The notes under the pieces are model-generated. The model was not told where the DNA came from, searched no databases, and saw nothing but the letters and a program-made list of their open reading frames with translations. The position numbers and the translations under genes were made by a program. Source: Saprospiraceae bacterium (GTDB taxonomy: Bacteria > Bacteroidota > Bacteroidia > Chitinophagales > Saprospiraceae). Taken from it: DNA of 64,000 nt. Shown in pieces: positions 58,522 to 64,000 of the stretch. Numbering within the stretch: position 1 is the first letter of the stretch; the number at the start of each line of letters is the position of its first letter. The stretch covers positions 1-64,000 of the forward strand of contig JADKAS010000001.1 in NCBI GenBank assembly GCA_016715245.1, read 5' to 3'.

Positions 58522-60438
58522 ATGGTACCACACAATATTTTAAAGTTTATTAAACTATATCTTGCTGCTATATTTTTCTTTTTTATCTTCCGGATGATAT
58601 TGTTTATATCTGAAATGGAAAGAATCGATACAACGGTTTCTACTTCAGATATTCTATTATCATTTTGGATGGGAATACGTTTTGATGTTGTCATCACAGG
58701 TTACATTCTTTTATTGCCATTTCTGATCATTTCTGTGCTTACCATAAGTAAACAAAGGAGTTCGATAGTTCATACAGGACTAAGGTATTATATAAATGGA
58801 ATGTTCACACTTGCCTTTTTGATTTGTGCTGTCGATATCCCTTATTTCAATCAGTTTTTTGCCAGGTTTTCTGTCTCCGCTTTCGAATGGATGGACAGTC
58901 CTGTCTTTGTGCTAAAAATGGCAATGCAGGAACCCCGATATTGGATGTTTGTACTTCCGTTTTGTTTGATTATTTATGTTTTTTACAGGATTACCACAGG
59001 ATTATTTTCTGAGATCGGACAAAATGAAAAAGGGAAAATGATACCCGGAATATTATTTTCAATATTGTTTTTAGGGTTTATGTTGTTGGGCATCAGAGGC
59101 AGATTGGATGAAAAATCACCTATCAGAGTTGGAACAGCTTTTTTTTCGGATAATGCATTTTTGAATCAATTGGGACTGAATCCTAATTTTACTTTAATCA
59201 GGAGTTATCTCGATAGCCGCAAAGAAGAAAACAAAAAGGTTTCTCTGATGGATGAGAATAAAGCTATTTTCAATGTACAAAAGTATTTGGGTATTACTAC
59301 GCCTGATGACTCTTTTCCATTAAATAGAATTGTGGCTCAGGATTCTGTGCAGGAAAATAAATATAATGTTGTCCTTATCATCATGGAGAGTATGAGTGTA
59401 GCCAAAATGACAAGGCATGGCAATACTTTTCATCTTACACCATTTCTTGACAGTATTTCCAATAAAGGATATTATTTTGATAATGCATACACTGCCGGTA
59501 TACACACATTCAATGGCATCTTCAGCAGCCTTTTTTCTTTTCCGGCACTTTTCCGGCAACACCCATTAAAGGGAAGTACGCTAAAAAAATATCACGGTAT
59601 TTTTACGGCATTAAAAAAATACGATTACTCTTCTATATATTTTACCACCCACGATGGACAATTTGATAATGTGGAAGGTTTTCTTAAAGCGAATGATTGT
59701 GAACAGGTAATATCAAAAGATGATTACCCAAGTGAAAAGATTAAAACAACATTAGGTGTTCCTGATGACTATATGTTTGAATATTCGATTCCTTTATTAA
59801 ATGAACTACATGCAAAAAACAAACCTTTTGTCGCGGCCTATATGACCACCAGCGACCATGGGCCATATTATATTCCTGAATATTTTACCCCAAAAAATAA
59901 GGATATAAAAAAACAGATTGTTGAATACGCAGATTTTTCTTTGAGAAAAATGATTTCCCTGTCATCAAAACAAAAATGGTTTGATAATACCATATTTGTT
60001 TTTGTGGCTGACCATGGCTCCCCCCTTGACAGTGACTATGAAATGTCTTTGGATTACCACCATTCACCGCTTCTTTTTTATGCTCCCCGTATCATCACAG
60101 ACCACAAAACCTTTTCTGATATGGCAGGCCAAATAGATATTTTTCCGACCATCATGGGTTTGTTGCAACTTCCCTACACCAATAACACGCTTGGCATTAA
60201 CCTGTTAAAAGAAAAAAGACCGTATATCTATTTTAGTGCAGATGATAAATATGGTGTTATCGATGAAGAATGGTTTCTGATGGTAAATAGTGAAAAGAAA
60301 AGAAGTTTGTATCAGTACAAAACAAAAAGTAAAAATAATTTTATTCTCGATAAACCTGAACTTGCAGAAAAAATGGATGCGTATGCAAAGTCAAATTTTC
60401 AGGCCTATCAATTTGTACTTTCAAACAACAAACAATAA
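58522..60438 (+). CDS. LTA synthase-like sulfatase-family membrane phosphotransferase
   Basis: Alkaline-phosphatase-superfamily enzyme, 638 aa. Five N-terminal helices (about residues 8-195) are followed by a periplasmic catalytic domain. That domain has YNVVLIIMESMSVAKMTRHG (metal-binding Glu), the probable nucleophile Thr in AGIHTFNGIFSS, TTSDHGPYYIPEY and VFVADHGSPLDSDYE with metal-binding Asp/His. In Gram-negatives such proteins transfer phosphoglycerol or phosphoethanolamine to lipids or glycans; the acceptor is unknown. It lies 110 bp after the PorP/SprF gene on the same strand. Confidence 0.85.
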   Translation: MVPHNILKFIKLYLAAIFFFFIFRMILFISEMERIDTTVSTSDILLSFWMGIRFDVVITGYILLLPFLIISVLTISKQRSSIVHTGLRYYINGMFTLAFLICAVDIPYFNQFFARFSVSAFEWMDSPVFVLKMAMQEPRYWMFVLPFCLIIYVFYRITTGLFSEIGQNEKGKMIPGILFSILFLGFMLLGIRGRLDEKSPIRVGTAFFSDNAFLNQLGLNPNFTLIRSYLDSRKEENKKVSLMDENKAIFNVQKYLGITTPDDSFPLNRIVAQDSVQENKYNVVLIIMESMSVAKMTRHGNTFHLTPFLDSISNKGYYFDNAYTAGIHTFNGIFSSLFSFPALFRQHPLKGSTLKKYHGIFTALKKYDYSSIYFTTHDGQFDNVEGFLKANDCEQVISKDDYPSEKIKTTLGVPDDYMFEYSIPLLNELHAKNKPFVAAYMTTSDHGPYYIPEYFTPKNKDIKKQIVEYADFSLRKMISLSSKQKWFDNTIFVFVADHGSPLDSDYEMSLDYHHSPLLFYAPRIITDHKTFSDMAGQIDIFPTIMGLLQLPYTNNTLGINLLKEKRPYIYFSADDKYGVIDEEWFLMVNSEKKRSLYQYKTKSKNNFILDKPELAEKMDAYAKSNFQAYQFVLSNNKQ

Positions 60439-60634
60439 CAAGTTTCAGGTCTGGCAATGTTAATCCGGCTAAACAGGCGGACTACCGAAGGCACAACCTG
60501 TCTGACAACGTACGCAGACTGGTGGGAGAGAGTTTTGATGACTAATCTTTATCCATGGTTTCATCGAATATTCATTTCATTCCAGCCATTTCATACGCCA
60601 GTTATAGCGGGAAAAACTTAGATGTTAGTGGTAG
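60439..60634. other. Unassigned intergenic segment with a possible coding remnant
   Basis: 196 bp between convergent genes, locally higher in G+C than the neighbours. One plus-strand frame reads NVNPAKQADYRRHNLSDN followed by VRRLVGESFDD and a stop at about 60543. It looks like the end of a protein but has no upstream part. I cannot assign it; an old mobile-element fragment is one possibility. Confidence 0.3.
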
Positions 60635-61303
60635 TTATTCATCTTTCACGCATCGCACACTCCAACCATTTTGAAGTCCAATGGGTATTCGTCTGACAGT
60701 AGATTTGTTATATTCTAATCCATGTCCCCAAACACCACCAGATACTGTGTCAATCGTTGATGAAATGTAAGTAACATAACGGTTTATGTTTGCCGAAGCT
60801 ACACCATTGTTATAAACAGTGCCGGACGGAACCGCATTAAATTTAGCGAGGTTGGTTCCATTGTTTGTCGGTTGCCAATGAGCATTTCCCATTTCTTTTA
60901 AGTCGTCCCCTGTTAAATTATTATTTGAAAGAAATGTCGTTAACTCAATCCATTCAGCGTCAGAAGGTATGTGCCAACCTGCGGGACCTATGCCTTGAAC
61001 ATTACTAGGGTTTGTACTGCTACTTGCTTGTCCATTCATGGCTGTCGCCCAAAGGTATAGTCGTCCGTATATTGTTGCATAGGTTATACTGTCATTGTTG
61101 TAATACCATGAGTTATAAGCATTATAATTTAAGTCCTCCGCCATCCACCACTGGTTACCAATTTTGACTGTAGCATAACTTTGTCCGTCGCGTGTATCTG
61201 TCAAAGTCCCTGTCTCAAAAGTTAATGGCTGCTTATCCTTTTCACAACTGGTCGCAATCAGGAAAAAAGTCAGTATAATGCTTGGTATTCTCATTGTCTT
61301 CAT
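60635..61303 (-). CDS. FISUMP-domain lipoprotein
   Basis: Predicted surface or outer-membrane lipoprotein with one Fibrobacter succinogenes major paralogous domain, of unknown role. 222 aa: leader SIILTFFLIATSCEK (lipobox ATSC at about residue 20), then the diagnostic DTRDGQSYATVKIGNQWWMAEDLNY. Further features are YLWATAMNG, GPAGWHIPSDAEWIELTTFL, LKEMGNAHWQPTNNGTN and the closing NGWSVRCVKDE. Such genes are often present in many copies in Bacteroidota and sit in variable regions. Intact and apparently monocistronic. Confidence 0.9.
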   Translation of the reverse strand: MKTMRIPSIILTFFLIATSCEKDKQPLTFETGTLTDTRDGQSYATVKIGNQWWMAEDLNYNAYNSWYYNNDSITYATIYGRLYLWATAMNGQASSSTNPSNVQGIGPAGWHIPSDAEWIELTTFLSNNNLTGDDLKEMGNAHWQPTNNGTNLAKFNAVPSGTVYNNGVASANINRYVTYISSTIDTVSGGVWGHGLEYNKSTVRRIPIGLQNGWSVRCVKDE

Positions 61304-61311
61304 TGTACTTG

Positions 61312-61496
61312 TTATGACTTTGTAATTTTCTCCTTTTTCAAGGCAGCTTCTATTTCAGATCTGATATATCTTCTTTTTAATCGATTTTTGCTAATGCTGT
61401 TTTGTTTGGAAATGGATCAATATTTTCAAATTTGTTGAGTACAGGGTTATTAATTGAACCGCCTTTTAATTTTTTTTCAATAACTTTAGATGACAT
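61312..61496 (-). CDS. Small ORF downstream of the DUF6934 gene (one frameshift)
   Basis: Not recognised. ATG at 61496 gives MSSKVIEKKLKGGSINNPVL and FENIDPFPNKTALAK, then the frame stops. Adding one base to the T5 run (plus strand 61385-61389) continues as NRLKRRYIRSEIEAALKKEK and ITKS, stop at 61314-61312, about 61 aa. The protein is very basic and probably helical. It overlaps the 3' end of the broken DUF6934 reading frame, so the two may have formed a unit, or a single longer protein. Confidence 0.4.
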
Positions 61497-61901
61497 GCAC
61501 TTTTTTGTTTAATTACAAATCCTAAATAATTAACCTTCTTTTTAAAACGTTTATAACCATTTTCTAGTTCACTTAAAGCATCAAAATCATTATGACCTGT
61601 TCAAAGTTACGCAAGGTTACAAAATATACAAACACTCCTGGAAATTCGTCAAAGAATTCATAAATTGTAAAAGCAACAGTTGAAAGAATTTTGTCAGTTT
61701 CACCATTATTTGTAATGACCTCATCATCAAGCTCATCTGTTTTTAGATTCGTATCTCCAAATGCAGGTTTGTAAATACCATCTTGATTAGTAAAAGGTGT
61801 ATATTAAGCAACTTTTACGAAATTACTATTTACACCACTAGAGATAAATTCAAAGCATCTTGATTTTACATTATGCTGTATTTCATATCTTTCTATTCCA
61901 T
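61466..61901 (-). pseudogene. DUF6934 family gene, multiply frameshifted
   Basis: Fragments in different frames of the minus strand line up as one protein of about 145 aa: ERYEIQHNVKSRCFEFISSG, then YTPFTNQDGIYKPAFGDTNL, KTDELDDEVITNNGETDKIL, STVAFTIYEFFDEFPGVFVY and, after another shift, HNDFDALSELENGYKRFKKK. The order and the central GDxNxxTxxxDDxxITNNGDxxKxLxTVA pattern match DUF6934 proteins of Bacteroidota, whose role is unknown. Breaks lie near 61897, 61806 (in-frame TAA) and 61590-61610. At least one is an internal stop rather than an indel in a run, so real decay is as likely as sequence error. Confidence 0.6.
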
Positions 61902-62212
61902 ATTTTACTACTTCAAAACCTTATATCTCTGGTATCCGACTACAAAGATAAGGATTCCTGACGGAAATTCTGACGGATTTATGCTACTTTGTCCTGAAGA
62001 AATCTCTGTTATCAATTTGTTGACATTGAAAAGCCAGTCTGTTTTTCTTCCTTTCATGAGTAATAACGTTCAAGTAATTGCCTAGTGCGGTTTTCCGGAA
62101 TGATTAACTATCCACCTACTGTAAAGTTTATTAGAAGCAAAAATACTCAATTTTAGCCATTCAACCCGCATTACACGTAAACAATGTTCAAGCCGTTTTC
62201 AATTTAGAATCG
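61902..62212. other. Intergenic region without a recognised gene
   Basis: 311 bp. The only structure I see is a short direct repeat, CTGACGGA at 61959-61966 and again at 61970-61977, 11 bp apart. No promoter box, hairpin terminator or coding frame is convincing. Confidence 0.3.
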
Positions 62213-62797
62213 TTATCTTTCCTCCGTCTTGATAGTGGATGATATCAAGATATGCGAAAGGATAAGCAAAACATTAGTGGCGTGGGCAAATAGGTCAATG
62301 CGGGGGATCCGGCCAAGCGGGAATGATATTCCTGCAATAATAAACAATATTCCAATCCATAGCGTAACTGACTTAGTGCGAATTAAGGCTATGCCTATAG
62401 CTATAATACTTAAAGGGAAAAGCGCTCCGGGAATAAAAAGTGAAAAAATCAAGGGCAACCCAATTTTTGATGCCAACGCTGTTGACTCTTCATTGGTTGT
62501 GATGCCCATTGCTTCTGTGTAAATACCGTCATATCCAAATCCTGCACCGCCTATCATGGCATACACTACAATCAAAAAACCAATGGCGCTGAACACCGGC
62601 AACTTAGACTTTGTATAATCTAATAGGCCTTTAAAAGCAACAATCCAAAAAGCAAAGGCAAGCACCTGAAGCAACCCAGCAGTGGAGGTTACTAACCCGT
62701 TTTCCCAATAAAACTGGGCAATGGCTACCAAGACGGGAGCTGCAATCATAGAAACCTTCCAGATATTGTGTTCGAGTTCAGATTTTTTGTTCATCAT
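62213..62797 (-). CDS. Six-helix membrane protein, unknown
   Basis: Not assigned to a named family. From ATG 62797 (MMNKKSELEHNIWKVS) it is 194 aa with about six hydrophobic segments: VSMIAAPVLVAIAQFYW, GLLQVLAFAFWIVAFKGLL, VFSAIGFLIVVYAMIGGAG, GLPLIFSLFIPGALFPLSI, TLWIGILFIIAGISFPLG and ATNVLLILSHILISS. A longer form starting at 62833 would overlap the cupin end and is less likely. It lies 13 bp after the cupin gene, so both should answer to the operators upstream of the cupin gene. Confidence 0.65.
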   Translation of the reverse strand: MMNKKSELEHNIWKVSMIAAPVLVAIAQFYWENGLVTSTAGLLQVLAFAFWIVAFKGLLDYTKSKLPVFSAIGFLIVVYAMIGGAGFGYDGIYTEAMGITTNEESTALASKIGLPLIFSLFIPGALFPLSIIAIGIALIRTKSVTLWIGILFIIAGISFPLGRIPRIDLFAHATNVLLILSHILISSTIKTEER

Positions 62798-62810
62798 GCA
62801 TTTTTTTAGG

Positions 62811-63368
62811 TTATTTAATTGGTAATGGAGCATTTTTAAAGTGTTTGTATTTTCCCAGTAGTTTTCCGACTACGACGATAATAGGGAAAATTACCTTTTT
62901 GACAAACGGAGGTATGTCTTTAAGGTCGTACTCCGATTTGTATCGGGTTATCAAATAAGCACTGTCAAAAGGGTTGCCTTCTGGTTTGCCCGCTTTATTC
63001 ATTGAATTGTAAATACCAGTGAGGAAGTAGTCAAGCGAATTGGCCGGTTTTACCCATCCTTCGCATTCCATGATATCGTCTCCAGCATTCCAAAATCGGT
63101 GCATCTGACCTTTCGGGAAAACGACAGATTCTCCTTCTGTAAGGTATTGTTCCGGTTTTCCGGCAATTTGATATCTCATTTTCCCTTTCTTCACAGTAAG
63201 GCTTTCATCTTGTTTGAAATGAACGTGAAAGGGTGGTCCGGCTTTTGGCGCAATTTTATTTTTGACAAGTATTTTCTCAACCCCATCCTCTTCTACAATA
63301 GAATAAAAGGTCAGTTCTTCACCATTGATATTGGTGATGGTGTGTGGTAACTTGAATGGATATTTCAT
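62811..63368 (-). CDS. Cupin-domain protein
   Basis: A 185-aa single-cupin protein. Metal ligands of motif 1 are His48, His50 and Glu55 (GPPFHVHFKQDESLTVKKG), and motif 2 supplies His90 (GESVVFPKGQMHRFWNAG). The C-terminal 60 residues (about 120-185) are not cupin; they hold a hydrophobic basic segment VKKVIFPIIVVVGKLLGK that may associate with the membrane. Such cupins can bind metal and act on small molecules, but no reaction can be named. It is divergent from a TetR regulator, with palindromic operators between them. Confidence 0.75.
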   Translation of the reverse strand: MKYPFKLPHTITNINGEELTFYSIVEEDGVEKILVKNKIAPKAGPPFHVHFKQDESLTVKKGKMRYQIAGKPEQYLTEGESVVFPKGQMHRFWNAGDDIMECEGWVKPANSLDYFLTGIYNSMNKAGKPEGNPFDSAYLITRYKSEYDLKDIPPFVKKVIFPIIVVVGKLLGKYKHFKNAPLPIK

Positions 63369-63390
63369 CAGGGTTCATTTTTTTTGGCAA

Positions 63391-63411
63391 ATATAGTACA
63401 ATGTACTATAT
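63391..63411. promoter_or_regulatory. Operator 1: 21-bp perfect palindrome
   Basis: ATATAGTACA, a central A and TGTACTATAT make a perfect 10-1-10 palindrome between the divergent cupin and TetR-family genes. It lies 23 bp upstream of the cupin ATG. The core GTACAATGTAC recurs as GTACATTGTAC 42 bp further on. Symmetry and position fit a TetR-family dimer site. Confidence 0.75.
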
Positions 63412-63437
63412 TTGTGCAAGTTTTTTGAGGAAAAATT

Positions 63438-63448
63438 GTACATTGTAC
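63438..63448. promoter_or_regulatory. Operator 2: second copy of the palindromic core
   Basis: GTACATTGTAC is the reverse complement of the operator 1 core and is itself palindromic around the central base. It is flanked by a less symmetric context (TT on the left, TAA on the right). It lies 14 bp before the TetR ATG at 63463. Centre-to-centre distance to operator 1 is 42 bp, four helical turns. Confidence 0.7.
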
Positions 63449-63462
63449 TAAATATTATTTAA

Positions 63463-64000
63463 ATGACAGAAAAACAGATACTTAAATCATCGCTTAAGCT
63501 CTTCAATGAAAGAGGATATCATGATGTGGGTATGCGGGAGATTGCACGGGAACTGAACTTAAGTCCGGGCAATGTCACTTATTACTTTAAAAAGAAGGAT
63601 GATATTCTCTTTACATTACTTCAAGAATATTCCGATCAAAACACTACGTTTTATGAAAAATACCACACTGAATCTGCATCTATTGCCGGCTTTTTAGGCT
63701 TAATGAAGAATATTTTTTATTCGCAATACCAATACCGTGGGGTGTATATCGGAAACTATATTGTTCAAAAGGAATTTCAATCTACAGACTCGATTAACTA
63801 TAAAAGTACTTCAGAACGTAGAAAGCAGACCTTTCAGAAAATGTTCACTGACTTGAGAGCGGAAGGACACATTAATGCAAATGATGATGATATAGATTTT
63901 TTGGTGTCATTTATTACCTTGTTTGGCAGATTTTGGATTTCTGAAGCAACGATCTTTGATAAAAGTCCAGATGTGACCCAGGCTATAAAACATTATATAC
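63463..64000 (+). CDS. TetR family transcriptional regulator (partial)
   Basis: Starts at ATG 63463 and runs off the window without a stop (179 codons seen). The N-terminal helix-turn-helix is typical: ILKSSLKLFNERGYHDVGMR, then EIARELNLSPGNVTYYFKKK with DDIL. The remaining part is the all-helical ligand and dimerisation domain, here with GVYIGNYIVQKEFQ and FLVSFITLFGRFWISEA. It is divergent from the cupin gene with two matching palindromes in the 94-bp gap. It very likely represses itself and the cupin/six-TM operon; the inducer is unknown. Confidence 0.9.
   Translation, partial: MTEKQILKSSLKLFNERGYHDVGMREIARELNLSPGNVTYYFKKKDDILFTLLQEYSDQNTTFYEKYHTESASIAGFLGLMKNIFYSQYQYRGVYIGNYIVQKEFQSTDSINYKSTSERRKQTFQKMFTDLRAEGHINANDDDIDFLVSFITLFGRFWISEATIFDKSPDVTQAIKHYI

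Noticed and set aside
1..64000. CRISPR array, rRNA operon, integrated prophage or complete insertion sequence
   Set aside because: No regularly spaced repeats, rRNA-like sequence, phage structural genes, transposase or flanking inverted repeats were seen.

Overview
The window looks like a chromosomal segment of an AT-rich Bacteroidota bacterium, most probably a Saprospiraceae-like lineage. The signs are a type IX secretion (T9SS) type A sorting tail, a T9SS type B (gliding-motility-associated) C-terminal domain next to a PorP/SprF gene, a fused ccoN-ccoO, and repeated TAnnTTTG promoter -7 boxes. The family-level assignment is inference.

Layout. 0-3.7 kb: end of a DUF547 gene, a 2-hydroxyacid dehydrogenase, a TolB-like propeller lipoprotein, tRNA-Ala(GGC) and holA. 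3.7-7.1 kb: purK, purE, a DUF983 protein and a secreted serine hydrolase. 7.1-15.4 kb: plsC-lysS, a photolyase, a lipid-linked oligosaccharide flippase, and gpsA-yidC. 15.6-19.6 kb: CBS and DUF2892 proteins, then a leftward GMC oxidoreductase / gluconate-dehydrogenase-subunit-3 / sugar isomerase cluster. 19.9-26.2 kb: a cbb3 oxidase operon (ccoS, ccoNO, ccoQ, ccoP, ccoG, ccoH, TauE/SafE). 26.2-28.3 kb: a histidine kinase / response regulator pair and a short lipoprotein. 28.4-32.6 kb: aroC, dapB, dnaG and a small membrane protein behind a 20-bp palindrome. 32.8-39.8 kb: a tightly packed run of Gfo/Idh, lipoprotein, sugar transferase, aroE, proline dehydrogenase and TRAP QM genes. 39.8-51.4 kb: a glycosyltransferase, gyrB, yebC, a COG2509 flavoprotein, ychF, an RNA methyltransferase, a sirtuin and nnrDE. 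51.5-60.4 kb: a very large secreted metalloprotease with about 11 Ig-like modules, PorP/SprF and an LTA-synthase-like sulfatase. 60.4-64 kb: an accessory-looking end with a FISUMP lipoprotein, a broken DUF6934 gene with a small companion ORF, and a cupin / six-TM protein / TetR cassette carrying two palindromic operators.

The strongest global signal is a set of single-base indels that split at least ten otherwise well-conserved genes, including the essential holA and gyrB. Most fall in short A, T, G or C runs. Restoring one base at each site brings the proteins back to normal family length, so consensus error is more likely than real decay. Coordinates of these genes are given for the repaired reading. 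I saw no CRISPR array, rRNA, complete insertion sequence or convincing novel defence system. The best candidates for new biology are the operator-bearing cupin/TetR cassette, the palindrome-controlled small membrane gene, the superrepeat protease and the DUF6934 locus.
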